64,000 nt of DNA from Sapria himalayana (lineage: Eukaryota > Streptophyta > Magnoliopsida > Malpighiales > Rafflesiaceae), in contig JAREIK010002624.1 of NCBI GenBank assembly GCA_029783825.1, forward strand, positions 131,695 to 195,694. The letters are read 5' to 3'. The translations under genes were made by a program, and so were the position numbers. Shown here piece after piece: positions 13,463 through 28,220 of the stretch. How positions within the stretch are numbered: the stretch's first letter is position 1; every line of letters begins with the position of its first letter. A model generated the notes under the pieces. It was not told the origin of the DNA, searched no databases, and saw nothing but the letters and a program-made list of their open reading frames with translations.

Positions 13463-13480
<18 letters not shown>
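13301..13480 (+). repeat. Local triplication inside GATA block A (59-67 bp units)
   Basis: The sequence GTTAGTTAGATAGACATA, then a GATAGAGAGATAGACAGAAT segment, then (AT)n, is repeated starting at 13301, 13360 and 13427. The non-AT part is identical in the three copies; only the AT tract length differs. This points to recent unequal crossover or replication slippage within an otherwise old array. Confidence 0.85.
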
Positions 13481-13503
<23 letters not shown>

Positions 13504-14022
13504 TAAATAAATAAATAGATAGAAAGATATATTGTTAATAGATATACAATATAGAAAGAATGAGAGAAATAAAGATATATTGAAAGATAGAGAAATAGAT
13601 AAATAGATATATAGACAAATGTGTAGATATATATATGTACACACACACACACATAGATTGTCTAATAGATTGATGGATAGTTAGATAGATAGGTAAATAA
13701 GTAAATAGAAATATAAAAAGATAGACTAATAGACAAATAGTTAGATAAATAGAAATAAAGATATATAAATAGAAAAATAGACAAATCATTAGGTATACAT
13801 AAAAATTCAATGATAGAAAATTAGAGAGATAGATAGATATAAAGACATATAGAGAGATAGATATATAGATAAATGGAGAGATAGATAAATAGAGATATAG
13901 AAATATAGATAGGATGATAGAGAAATAGTAAGATTGATAGATAGACCAATAAACATAAAGACATATAGATAGATTGATATATATTTATATATTTATAGAT
14001 AAATAGATTGACAAATAGGGAG

Positions 14023-14026
<4 letters not shown>

Positions 14027-14086
<60 letters not shown>
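14027..14086. repeat. (TA)n tract, 60 bp
   Basis: A pure alternating AT/TA tract within GATA block A. Confidence 0.95.
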
Positions 14087-14089
<3 letters not shown>

Positions 14090-15929
14090 TAGAAAAATAG
14101 ATAGTTAGAGATATATATATATATATATATAGATCAATAGATAGATATCTAGTTATATAGACTGACCTATAGACACATAAATAGATTGATTAATAAATAC
14201 ATATATAGATAGAAAGATAGATATGCAAATAGATAGAAAATATAAAGAGATTGTTAGATAGCCAAAATGACAGACAGATAGATAGATAGCTAAATATATA
14301 TGTAAATAGACAAATAGAAATATAGACAAATCAAATGATAGACAACTAGATAGATAGATAGATAGATAGACATATAGATAGATAGACACATAAATAGATA
14401 GATACATAGACAAATAGACAGAAATAGAGAAAGAAAGAAAGATAGATAGATATCTAGACAGATCGATAAATAGATAGACTGATAGATACATAGATAAATA
14501 GACAGATTGTTAGATAGATTGAAAGGCAGATAGCTAGATTGAAAGATAGAGAGAAAGACAAATAGATAGATAGATAGATATATATATATATATATAAAGA
14601 CAAAAAATACAAATAGAATGATAGATAGAAATAAAGATAGACATATAAATAGTTAGATTGATTGACTAATATTTATATAGATAATCAAATAGATAAATAA
14701 ATATATATACAAATAAATAGATAGATAGATAGATAGGTAGATAGGAAGATATGTAGTTATTCATATAGATATAAAGATTGATGCATAGAATGATAGACAG
14801 ATAAATATATAGTCAGATATATATATAAGTAGAAAGATAGAGATCTAGATAGATAGATATACAAGTAGATAGATTGATAAATAGACAGATTGACTGATAT
14901 ACTGATAGACTAATAGATAGAAAATTAGTTAAATAATCACATAGATATATAGAATGATATAGAAATATACTAATAAACATATTGACAAATTAACAGATAG
15001 ACATATAGATATATATATATAGATAGATAGATAGACAGACATATAGATATATAAATAGATAGATAGTTATATAGTTTCTTAGATAAATAGTTTGATAAAT
15101 AGACATATAGAAATATAAATTATTAGATAGTTGCATATTTAGATTGATATACATATAGGCATTTAGATAAATAAACAAATAAATAGATGAATATATAGAT
15201 AGATAGGCAAATATACAGATAAATATATAGATAGATTAATAAATAGAAATATAGATAGCTAGAAAGATAGATTGATTAATAGATAGACAAATAGATAGAT
15301 AAACTAATAGAAATATAGATAGATAGAAAAATAAAAAAACTAATAGACTAATTGATATATAAATAGATAGTTAGATAGATAAAAAAATTGATAGATAGAT
15401 AGGTAGATATACAAATAGACAAATAGACTAATAGATATATAGATAGAAAGAGAGATAAATAGATAGATAAATTGATAGATAGACTCATAGACTCAAAGAC
15501 ACATAGACAAATAGATAGATAGATTAATAGATATACAAGTAGAAAGAATGATAAATAGACAGATAGATTGATTGATAGACACGTAGATAGATAGACAGAT
15601 AGATATATAGATAGATAAATTGATAAATTGATAGATAGATAGATAGACAGACAGATAGAGATACAAATAGATTGATAGATAGATAAAAATATATAATGAT
15701 AGAAAGATAGATTGATTGACAAATAGATAAAATGACAGATAGACATATTGAAGGACTAATATATAAATAGATAGTTAGAGATATCGAATGATATACTAAT
15801 AGACAAAAAGATAAATAGATAGATAAAGATATAGAAAGATAGGGAGATATATATATATAGATATATATAAAGTTATATAGATATATAGATAGATAGATCG
15901 ACAAAAAGTGAGATAAATATATATACACA

Positions 15930-15965
<36 letters not shown>

Positions 15966-16391
15966 TATGCAGATAGGGAGATTGATAGATACCCAAATAG
16001 ATAGATAGCTAGATAGATAGGTAGGTAGATGCATTATAAACTGTCACTATATATATAGATATGCTGAAAGATTGATAGTCAGATAAAGAGATAAACACAG
16101 ATAGATAGATAGATATATAGACACATATGTAGAAAGATAGAAAGATATACCGAGATACAGATATGCAAATAAATTGGTATATAGATTTACAAGTAAATAC
16201 ATAGAAAAATAGGCATATATGTAGAAAGATAGATAGATATATACATATTGAATGATAGATATATAGACAAATAGACTAATAGATAGATATAATAATTGAA
16301 AGAAAGAAAGATATATATATATATATATATATATAGATAGCTAGATATACAGATTGGCAGATAGACAAATAGCTACATAGATAGATAGTCA

Positions 16392-16406
16392 CAGAGAGAG
16401 AGAGAG

Positions 16407-16442
<36 letters not shown>
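16392..16442 (+). repeat. Compound (AG)n-(AT)n microsatellite
   Basis: About 19 bases of AG repeat run directly into about 32 bases of AT repeat, inside block A. Confidence 0.9.
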
Positions 16443-16448
<6 letters not shown>

Positions 16449-19400
16449 ATAGTCAAATAAACATATAAATAGATAAGCATATCGGTAGATAGAGAGATAT
16501 AATTAGATAAATAGATAGATAAATAAATAAAGAGATAGATAGATAGATATATAGACATATAGATTGATATATAGAAAGATAGTCAAATAAATAAATAGAG
16601 AAAAGATAGTTAGATAGACATAAATTGATTAACAGATTGATGGATAGGTAGATAGATAGATTAAAAAATATGTGCATATATAGATATATAGATAGAGAGG
16701 TATATACATAGATAGATTGATAAATGGATTGATAGATAGATAATTATAAAGATAGATTGATAGATAAGTAGATAGATTGATATATATATATATATATACA
16801 GCTATAGAAAGATAGACATATATAGAGAAAGAAAAAAAGAAAGATAGATAGACATATGGATATATAGATAGCTAGAAAGATATGCAAATAAATATATGGA
16901 TAGGTAGATAGACAGATATATAGATCGATATATATATATATATATAGAAAGATAGATAATTCGATATAAGATAGATACATAGTCAGATAAATAGATAGGC
17001 ATATAGATAGATAGTCACATAGATACATAAACACATAGAAAGATAAAGAAATAGATAGATAGACATATAGATAGATACATTAATAAGAGATAGACAAATA
17101 GACCGATAGACTAAAATGTAGTTAGATAGTTCGGTAAATAGAAAGATAGATTGATAGATTGATTGAGTGAAAGACAATTAGATAGTTAGACAATTTGATA
17201 GATAATGTGATAAATAGATATACATATATATTGATTGAGATCTAGATAGATAGATAGATAGAAAAATAGATAGATAGATATATAGTTATAAAGATACATA
17301 GATAGACAGATACATTGATATATAAACAAATAGATAGAAAGAAAGATAAATAACTTGATAGAAAGGTAGATAGATAGATAAATAGATAGACAAATAGATA
17401 GATAAATAGTTAGATAAATATATAAATAGTTAAATACATAGATAGTTAATTAGATTGATAGAAAGATTGAAGAAAGAAATATTAAAATATTCACAAATTG
17501 AAAGAAAGAAAGTTAGATTTATAGATAGATAGATAGATAGAAATATAGTCCTATCGACAGAAAGATAGATAGAAAGATCGACACAGAAAGACAGTTAGGC
17601 AAATTGATTAATAGACATATAGATAGATAGATAGATAAACTTATAAATATATGGAATGATACAAAGATTTATAGACTAATAGACTAATAGACAGATAGAG
17701 AGAGGTACAAAATAGATAGAAAGATTGAACGTTTAATAGATAGATAGAGAAATAAATAGACAAATATATAGATAAATAGATAGATAGATAGATATTCAAA
17801 TATACAGTTAGGTAGATAGATAGATAGACATATATATAGATATAAAAATAGATAGATATATAGATATACATATTGACAAATAGATATATACTCTTTTAAA
17901 TAGTTATACAGATAGATAGATAGATAGTTAGATAGTTAGTGAATTATATAGATAAAAGATATTTAGATATATAGAATAATAGATTGAAAGAAAGATAGAT
18001 AGATAGATAGATTTATATACAGAAAGATAGATAGACAAATAAATAGTTTGACCCAAAAAGATAGGCAAATAGATAGATAGACAGATAGATTGATATATAG
18101 ACAAATTGATGTAATGATAAAAAGACTTATAGACTGATAGACTAATAGATAGATAGAAAGATTGGCAGATAGATCGATAGATAGATTGATATATATATAA
18201 ATAAACGGATAAAAAAATAGATATAAAAATAGATAGATATATAGACAGCTAGCTAGAGAAAACGATAGTTAGATAGATATATAGATAGATAGATAGACAA
18301 ATAGATAGATAAACATAGAAAAATAGATAGATAGATAGTTAAATAGTTAGGCACATACTTTAATTGATTAAAAGACATATATAATGTTTGACTCATTATG
18401 ATATAGACAAATAGAAAGATAGATTGATTGACAAATTAATAGGTTGAAATATAAATAGATAAATATAAATATAGATTGGAAAATAGAAAGATAGACATAT
18501 AGACGTAAAGATAGGTAGACAAATATACAGACAATAAAATATATAGATAAATAAATAGACAAATATATATTTAGACAATTAGATAGATAGACATAAAAAT
18601 AGATAGATAAATATAGAGATGAATAAACACATATATTTATAGACTGGTAGACTATTATAAAATACGGAGATAGATAGATAGATAGAAGATAGATTGAAAG
18701 ATTGACAAATTGATAGATAGACAAATAGATAGATAGTTAGATAAATAAGTAGAAAAATTGATTGTTAGATAGATAGATACACAGATCAATATATAGATAG
18801 ATAAATAAATAGAAAGAAAGATATATAGATATATAGTCATATAGATAGTTAGTTAGATAGATAGAAAAATAGATAGATGTGTATATATATATCGATATAT
18901 ATTTACCGATAGACATTTAGACAAATGGATAGATAGCAAAATATATAGAAAACAAAGACATGAATATACATATATATGGATCGATAGATAGTTAGATAGA
19001 TAGATAGATAGTTAGTTAGATAGATTGATTGATTGAAATATAGGTAGATAGACATAAAAGCAAATAGACAGATAAATAATTATACATATAGAAAGATAAA
19101 TAGATAGATAGAAACATAGACACATAGAGTTATAGAGATATAGAGATTGATAGATAGACAAATTGATAGATAGAAAAATAGGCAGATAGATAAATAGTTA
19201 TATAGATAGATAAATATATAGAAAGACAGAAAGAAAGATTGATAGATATATTGACAGATAGATAATTTAATAGTTAGATAGATAGATAAAGAGAGATATG
19301 AAGACAGACAGATAGATATACATATAAACAAATAGATAGATTTGAGAGATAAACATATAGATATAAAGATGGTAAAATAGTTAGACAAATACATAGATAG

Positions 19401-20388
19401 ATAGCCATATTGACATATAGATAGATAGATAGACATATAGATAGGGATAGAAATTGGTAGATAGATATATATATATACATACATATATATATACAAATAG
19501 ACAGATAGACAAAAAGATATATGGATAGATAGGATCATAGATAGATAGACAGATCGATAGATAGATTAAAATAAAAAGATACACAGAATGACATATAAAC
19601 AGATAACCAAATAACTATATATATAGATATATATATATATATATACACACATTTAAACAAATAGGCAAATAGATAGATATATTAATAGAGAAATTGATAG
19701 ATAGACAAAATGATAGATATATAGATAGATAGATAGATAGAAAGATACATAGTTAAATAGATAGATAGATAAATAGAAAGATAGATAGGCTAATAAGTAG
19801 ATAGAAAGATAGAGAGAGAGATAGATAGAGATATAGATAAATAGATATATAGATAGATTACTATTGAAATAGAAAATAGGCAAATAGAAGATCGAGATAT
19901 AAATATATAGATATATAGTCTAATTTAAAGATAAATAAATATTCAAATAGATAGATTGATAGATTGAGAGAAATACATTTTGATATATAGATAAATATAC
20001 ACATTAGTAGATAGGAAAATAGACAAATAGAAAAATATATTGTTTGAAAGATAGACTGATAGATAGCTAACTAAATAGTTAGATAGATAGATATATATAT
20101 ATATATATATAAAGATAGTCATATAGACAAATAGATAGATAAAAAGATAGATAGATAGTTTGATTGATTTATTGACACATAGATAAAAACATAGATAGAT
20201 ATATAGATATATAAATAGACAAATAAACACATAGATAGATAGAAAAGTAGACAGATTGATAAATTGATTGATACATAGATAGATAGAAAGAAAATTAGAT
20301 AGTTTGATTGATAAACAGTTGGATAAATAGATAGATAGAAAATTGATAGTTAGATCATTACATAGATAGATAGTTATATTGACATATA

Positions 20389-21887
20389 TGTTAGTAATAG
20401 TGATTTAGGCCTATTGTATGGATATGGTATTTTGGCTATTTGTGAGAATTAATTATTGTGATTATTTATATATTTATTATATATAATATCATTGAATTAT
20501 ATTATTAATTTTTCTAATTTTCCCTATTCGGTTATTGTTATGGGAATAGAAATGAAATAAGATTAGTATAAAAATTTATTGATATTCATGTAATGAATAT
20601 GTGTATGAGATACAAATCAAATTTATATCTATTCGTTGAAAACAAATATTAGACATACTCATCTTGAGATTAATACATAGATCAAAGTCATAAGTTAATC
20701 TCTAATAGTTTTGTTTTTATATTTGTTGACCTCAGATCGCTATAGTTCTTAACATAAGGAATATTGTGTTTTAATATAATCAAACTTTATCATTTATTAG
20801 ATTACTATAAAGGTTATACTTGAACATAATAAAAATAATGTAGTGCGATATGAATGATTAAGATGGAATTTATTCCTCTTATTATAAGAGAGATATCTAT
20901 GGGTCCCCTCGATAATTAAGACTGAGAAATGCTTGCACGTGCTCAACTGATTTGATGGAGATCAATATCATTTGTTTAGCCATTCTAATTGGCTTTCAAG
21001 TAATCAAAAAAAGAATGATATACGGTTGACTTTGTCCATGCCTTATATTCTATCAAGATATCATGAGACAAAAAATATGTAATTAGCTATATTAAGGTTG
21101 TCTCGGATAATGAGCTTTTCATTTAACTTGGGTCTTCATAATGTTTTGCCAGAAGCCACTATGAATAATAGGATCAAAATGTGATTTAGGCATATGACTA
21201 ATATTAATTGAACCTATAGGGTCAAACATTAAGAATGAATAATAATAGTTATGGTTTTTCACTTTCTATAGTAATTCTAAATAATTAGATTATTTTAAAT
21301 CACTAATAATAATTAGTTATAATTTAAATTTGAATTTAATTTAGAGAAAGTTTAAATTCGTGATTTAAATAAATAATTAATTTTGTTACATTGAACTTGA
21401 GTTTTAATGAATAAATTCATTTAAAAGGGATTTTTAAGGAATTGAATTTAAGTTGTTATTATTTAAAAGTGTTTTAAATCTATAATTAATTTCATTTATG
21501 ACTGAAATCTTAGCAGACTTGTGTATATATATATGTGAGACATATTTTATGCAAGTAGTCATCTTATATAAAAGAGAAAGAAACCCTTTCATTTTGAGAA
21601 GATGAAGCTGAACTAGTATTCAACAAGATCGTTCATTATTTGTTCATGTGTGGATGCTTGTAGAGGGTGGTCATTTTTCTGAAATGCAGTACCTCTGAAG
21701 ATCCGAATAAATAATGACGCACACTTTGAAGGCTTGATAAATCGATCTACATGAGGTATATTTCGTTTACCCTTCCTCTGTGTTTATAAGAATCAAATGT
21801 GATCTTTGGTGGGTTAAGAAATAAAAATTATGGATTTTGTGCATTTATGTTCCAATTAGATTGGATATTCTGCTCGAAACCCTAACA
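20389..21887 (+). repeat. Copia-type 5' LTR (about 1.5 kb)
   Basis: The boundaries are the 6-bp inverted ends TGTTAG and CTAACA. The right end is one base before a recognisable primer binding site, and the left end abuts the GATA array. A TATA-like TATATAAA lies at 21565-21572, about 320 bp before the LTR end, a plausible U3/R position. No partner LTR is present in the window, so LTR divergence cannot be measured here. Confidence 0.75.
21565..21572 (+). promoter_or_regulatory. TATA box of the copia LTR
   Basis: TATATAAA is followed by a purine-rich stretch and AAACCCTTTC, a common arrangement at the transcription start of plant copia LTRs. It is assigned by position within the LTR. Confidence 0.5.
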
Positions 21888-21888
21888 A

Positions 21889-21900
21889 TGATATCATAGG
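21889..21900 (+). other. Decayed tRNA-iMet primer binding site
   Basis: TGATATCATAGG corresponds to the usual plant copia site TGGTATCAGAGC with three changes. It lies one base after the LTR end, as expected for priming of minus-strand DNA synthesis. Confidence 0.7.
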
Positions 21901-22300
21901 AACTTGTGTTTTCATAATAACTAATAATGCCACATTTTATTGTATGTATGTGATGTATATGATTCTAGCATGATTTGCAATTTTCAATATACGTGATATT
22001 ATGGTTTGTGTGATCAACATAGTTAATAGGTTTTGTTGGGGTATTTATTGATTGAATCTAAAACCTAAAAGAATTAATTAGTATGATTTATAATTCGAGT
22101 TGGATATTGCCATTAAAGTGTTTAATAACATGATATATGATTCTAGCTTTGTCTTAATCAGATTAATCCATGGACTAAATTCATATGTAAATTTTGATTT
22201 ATTAGTGATTGTTTATGGGGTTGCCAAAATATGCCCAATGTGTAATGAGATTATAGAATATGTCGTTTTAATGTGATTTTGATGGATTTCGACTTATTTT

Positions 22301-22538
22301 AAATTTATTGATAAGACTAATAAAAAATTTATTGATGAGATTAATAACAATTTATCGATAAGATTAATGAAAATTTTTAATGAGATTAATAAAAATTTAT
22401 TGATAAGATAAATGAAAATTTATTGATGAGATTAATAAAAATTTATTGATACGATCAATGAACATTTATTGATGAGATCAATGAAAATTTATTGATGAGA
22501 TCAAAGAAACTTTAATACTAAAATCAATGGAAATTTAA
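22301..22538 (+). repeat. Minisatellite of about 23-24 bp in the copia leader
   Basis: About ten tandem copies of a unit close to AATTTATTGATGAGATTAAT vary at a few positions (ATAAG/ATGAG, TTAATA/TCAATG). The tract is AT-rich and ends just before a short C-rich patch. Confidence 0.85.
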
Positions 22539-22559
22539 TTTTTTTTTCCTAGGGTGCTA

Positions 22560-22594
22560 CCCCCTACCCCGTGAGGGCGGTCCCCCTTTACCCC
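22560..22594 (-). other. C-rich patch with four C-runs (possible G-quadruplex on minus strand)
   Basis: Runs of 5, 4, 5 and 4 cytosines occur within 35 bases (CCCCCTACCCC, then GTGAGGGCGGT, then CCCCCTTTACCCC). The patch is isolated in AT-rich leader DNA. The minus strand therefore has four G-runs with loops of 2, 11 and 4 bases. Confidence 0.6.
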
Positions 22595-24975
22595 ATCAGC
22601 TAACCAACTAGCGGAACCACCATAACAACTCTACATAACCTTATAAATTTAATTGTTTTTAAATATTCTATTATTATAATTTAGTACTTTTAATGCAAAT
22701 TATTTATGCTATCTGATAACATTATATATTTTGCATGTTTAATTGCTTCACAAATGCAAATTATGGCCTTTTTAACCAAAGTGTTTGGTAGATTATTATT
22801 ATTTTTTGTCAAGGGTTGTAATTATTAAATATGGCTTGCATGCCATTTTTGTTTTATTGTAATTTTTTAATTGTTGTAATAAAACAAGAGAGACAATGCA
22901 AGCCATTTGAAGTCATGCAATCCAATCATGGTGATGGAGGAGCTAGGTGTATATGCGCAAGTTCATGGTCAAATCAACTTCATGGAGCTGCTTATTACTA
23001 CCTAGGATTAATAACTATTGATCTTCATATTGGCTTGTGGAGATCTATCTAGTTTAAGGCCTTAGTATGACATGTTTATTATATGCATGTATGCGATACT
23101 ATGTATAATGTTACATGAGTAGTTGATAAAAGATATATGATAAGATCTATTAATTGAAATTAAAATCCATCAAGATCCCTCACATAAAGTTTAAAGTTAA
23201 TATGTCATCTATATTTAAATATTTGTTAAACCTTTTATCAGCTTAATGTGGGTTTTAGCAAAGTAGAAGTAAAAAGGTGACATTAGTAAGTCAAGATTAG
23301 TAATGGTACTACCAATATGATTAAAAATGGTTTAACTTTATTACGTTATTAAAATGGTTTTTGCCCTAATGGCATTAGATGGGATTAAAACATGCTGAGA
23401 CATATGATGTCAAAATCACATAAATATCTAAGAATTGAGTTATATGTAATTGGTAAGAGTTACCAACCAAAATAGCAGAATTTTAAGTGTCATGCCAAAG
23501 ATGACTTAAAGTTGAGTAAAATATGGATCGTAGATCACTAGATATACAATTAGAGAGATGGGCAGAGAGACAGACAGACAGATAGATAAATACATTGACA
23601 CGTCGACTAATAGAAAGATAGACTAAAAAACAAATAGACACATAAACACAAAGGTTGATAGACTGAAAAACTAAAAGACATAAATAGATAGATAGTTAGA
23701 TAAATAGAGAGACATATAGATAGATAAATAGACAATTAGAATGATAGACATATAGATATATAGAAATATAGATAGATAGATAGGCATAAAGATAGATAGA
23801 TACACAGATAGATAGATACACAGATAGATAGATATATAGATAGAAAAACAGATAGTTAGATATATAGATAGATAAATAGATATATATATATATATATATA
23901 TATAGGCAGAGACGTAGATAGGTAGATAGAGAGACAAATAAATAAATAGATAGATAGATTGACAGATAGATAGACATATAGGCAGATAAATATATAGACA
24001 TATACATAAATAAAAAATAGATAGATAAATAGATAGATAGATATACAGATAGATTGATATAAATATAAGTAGATATATAGATTAGCAGATAGATAGAGAG
24101 ATAAATAGATTTATAAATAAATATATAGGTAGTTATATAGAAATATAGAAAGATTGATTGATTGATTGATAGACAAATAGATAAATAGATAGATAAATAG
24201 ATAGATAGACAGATCGAAAGATAGACACATAAACATATAGACACATAGATACAAAGACATATATAGATAAATAAATAGATAGACATATACACATTTAGAC
24301 ACATAGACAAATAGACAAATAAATAGTTAAATAGAAATAAAGATAGAAAGAAAGATAGATAAATAAACAAATATTTAATAGAGTAATAGACAATTAGATA
24401 GTTTGATACATAGATAGATAGACAATCATATATATATATATATAATTAGATAGTTAGACAATTCGATGGATAGACAAATAGATTGATAGACATATAGATA
24501 GATTCACAGATTGATAGATTAATTGATCGAACGATTGAGAGATAGAAAAATAGATAGATAGACAGAGACAAATAGATAGATAGACAGGTTGATTGATTGA
24601 TTGATTGATTGACCGGTAGTCATTTAAAAAAATAGACACATAGATTGAACGATAGATATATAGATAGATATATAAAATGATAATCAGATAGATAGACATA
24701 TAGACAGAAAGATGGAAAGTCATATAGATAGATAATTAGATAGATATATCGACATAATGATAGATGGATATATTTATATTTAGATTAATAGATAGACTGA
24801 CAAAAAAAAAGACACCTAGATAGTTAGATAGATAGATAGATAGAATGATAGACAGACAGAAAGATACATAGAAATATAAACAAATAGAAAGATAGATAGA
24901 TAGATAGTTAAACAGATAGACATAGAGACAAATAGAAAAATAAACTGATTGAAAGATAAATAGATAGACATATAG

Positions 24976-25009
<34 letters not shown>

Positions 25010-28000
25010 TGATATACATTAGACAGATAAATAGATATACATATAGATAGATAGATAGATAAACACATAGATACATAGACTAAAAGACAGATAGAGAAAT
25101 AGATTGATAGACACATAGACTGATAGACTGATACACTAAAAGATAGATAAAGAGATAGAGAGATATACCAATAAATAGATAGATTAATAAATAGATAGAT
25201 AGAAAGAGAGCTAGATAGAAAGATAGATAGACAAATAGATAGATAGATAGATTATTATATAGATAAACAGATACACTTATAGATAGATAAATAGATAGAA
25301 AGATGGACAAATAGACAGATATGGTAGATATAAAGATAGTCAAACACAGATAAATAGATAAACAAATAGTCAGATAGATAGTTAGATAGATAGATTGATT
25401 GAATGATAGACAAATAGATAGATAGACAAATAAAAAGAATGATAGATAGATAGATAGATTAAGAGATAGACAGATAGATAGATATAAAGTTAGAGATATA
25501 GAATGACTAATATACGGATAAACAAATTGATAGATAGTAAGATATACTAATAGACAGATATATAGGTAGATAGATAGATAGAGAGTTTGATAGAAAGATA
25601 AATAGATAGATAGGCAGATAGATAGATAAATAGATACACACGATGATAGATATACAGTTAGACAAATTGCTAGATATATATATATATATATATATACTGA
25701 TAGAAAGATAGATAGATAAATAAATAGATAATAGACAAATAGATAGATAGACAGATAAATATATTGGTAGATAAATAGGTAAATAGATTGAAAGATATAT
25801 AGATAGATAAATAGATAAACAAATAGACAAATAGAAAGATTGATAAATAAACAAATAGACAAATAGAAAGATTTATAAATAAACAAATAGACAAATAGAT
25901 AGACATATATATAGATAGATAGTAGATATAAAGATAGACAGAAAGATAGATAGTCCAATAGTCATAGTTGTCTAGAAGGATTGACAGATAAATAGATAGA
26001 AAGATATACATATATATAGATTAATTGACAGAGATATTGGTAGATAGATAGATAGATTGATTGATAGATTGATTGATAGATAAAAAGATTGACACATAGA
26101 TATACAAAAATGATAGAATGATAGATAGATTAAATAATAACAGATAGATAAAGAGAGAGTGATAGACAAGTAGAAAAATAGGAAAATAAACAATTAAACA
26201 ATACGACAAATAAACAAATCGATAGATAGGTAGATAGAGAGATAGATAGATAAAAATATTTATATTAAAATACTTCTTAGAAAAGATAAAGAAATAGAAA
26301 GATTGACCGATATACTATTAGATAATAAAATAGATAGATGGGCAAATAGTTAGATAGATAAACATATAGACAAATAGATATGAAGATAGATAAATAATAA
26401 ATAGATATATAAACATATAGATAGATAGCCAGATAGCTAGATAAACAAATAAACTAAAAAAGAAATATATAGATAGACATACAAACAAATAGATAGATAG
26501 ATAGAAAGACATACATATAGATAGACATACAGATAGATAGGTATATATATAAATAGATAGACAAATAGATAGATAGATGGATAGAAATAAAATACATAGA
26601 TAGATTGATAGATAGATAGATAGATAGAGAGTCAGATAGATAGATAGAAAAATAGATTGATAGACAACTAGATAAATAGACACAGACAATATATATTGAA
26701 CAATTTGACTTATAATAGATAGATATATAGACAGATAGGTAAATAAAAAGATAGATATATACAATAATAGATAAACTGATAGAAAGATAAACAGATAGAT
26801 AGTTAGTTAGATAGACAGATAGATTGATTGATTAAATGAAAGATTCAGAAATAGATGATAAATAGAGAAGAAAAATATACAAAAAGAGATATAGATAGAT
26901 ATGCAGATAAATATATTGATACATAGAAAGATAGATATAAACAGAAATTGATTGATCAATAGATAGATAGATACACAAATAGAAAAATAGATAGGTAAAT
27001 AGATACATAGAGAAACACATAGAGAGATGAAGAGATAGATAGATAGAGATATAAAAAGATTGAGTAATAGAGAAATACTCTGATAGATAGATAAACAAAT
27101 TGATAGGTAGACATATACAAAGATAGATGGATATGAATATTTATAGATAAATATATATATAAATAAAAAGATAAATAGATATATTCATAGATAAATATAC
27201 AAATAGAATAATATACAAATAGCCAGATACATAGATATATTAATAAATACCTAGATAGATAGATAGATAGATAGATAGACAGATATGCATATAGATAAAT
27301 AGATAGATATATAAATAGATATATATATATAGTAGTTAGACATATAGAAAGATAAAATGATAGATAGATAGATATATAAACTAAAATACAAATAGATACA
27401 ATGATAGATAGCTAGATAGCTAGATATATAGATAAATTGATAGTTAGATATATAGATAGATAGATAGATATATAGAAAATTAGAAAGATATACAGATAGA
27501 TTTCTAGAGAGATATATTAGAAAAATTATAGATAAATAGACAAATAGAAAGATAGATATACAAAAATACAGATGGATATATATTTAGAGAGATAGAAATA
27601 TTGAATATTAGGTAAATAGAAAGAAAGACAATAATATAGTTTGATAGATAGATAGATATATAGATAGAAAGATTGATATATAGACATATAGAAAGTTAGA
27701 TAATTATACCAATAAAAAGATAGATATATAGACAGATAGACAAATAAATTAATAGATAACTAGATAGATAGATAAATAGGCAAATAGATAGAGAGTCAAA
27801 TAAAAATATAGATAGACAAATAGACACATAAACAAATTCACATATAGACTAATAGATAGATAGATATACAGAAGAATATATAGATAAATAGATAGTTTGA
27901 TTGATAGATAGACATGTAGACACATAGACAAATAGATACTTTGATAGATAAATAGATAGATAGATAAACACATAGACATAACGATACATAGACTGATAGA

Positions 28001-28220
28001 TAGATTCACATATAGACAAATATATTTATAGACTAATAGGAAAGTAGACAAATAGATAATTAGATAAATAGACACATAAACACAGACACATAGTCAGATA
28101 GATAGATAAATAAATAAATAGACACTTATTGAAATAGAAATATACACATATAGACAGATAAACACCTAGATATATAGATATATTGATAGATAAATAGATA
28201 GATAGATAGATATATATATT

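Larger units (their letters stand above)
7446..20388 (+). repeat. GATA array, block A (GATA on + strand)
   Basis: About 12.9 kb of degenerate (GATA)n. The commonest unit is GATA, mixed with GACA, AATA, GAAA, TATA and GATT variants, so phrases such as GATAGATAGACAAATAG recur in changing order. It contains pure (TA)n tracts (for example 8069-8145 and 14027-14086), short (AG)n, and local higher-order duplications. The minus strand (TATC) has no stop codon in any frame while the repeat is regular, giving many spurious open frames. It is bounded by the CACTA-like subterminal region on the left and a copia LTR on the right. Confidence 0.97.
20389..23539 (+). mobile_element. Ty1/copia-type LTR retrotransposon remnant: 5' LTR plus leader
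   Basis: A retrotransposon piece is embedded between GATA blocks A and B. It starts with TGTTAG, and the LTR ends with CTAACA at 21887. A decayed primer binding site follows, then about 1.6 kb of leader-like DNA. I find no gag, protease, integrase, reverse transcriptase or RNase H frame, and no second LTR before the GATA repeat resumes near 23540. It is therefore either 3'-truncated or a non-autonomous derivative. One 73-codon frame (22831-23052) has no recognisable domain. The element is in + orientation. Confidence 0.7.

Noticed and set aside
7386..20230. Many long minus-strand open frames rich in Tyr, Leu, Ser and Ile in block A
   Set aside because: TATC repeats translate to Tyr-Leu-Ser-Ile in all three frames with no stop, so long open frames appear automatically. 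They overlap in several frames, have no domain and stop wherever the repeat mutates.
22831..23052. 73-codon frame in the copia leader
   Set aside because: It matches no gag or other domain, starts in AT-rich DNA and is flanked by stops. I treat it as a chance frame in the leader.
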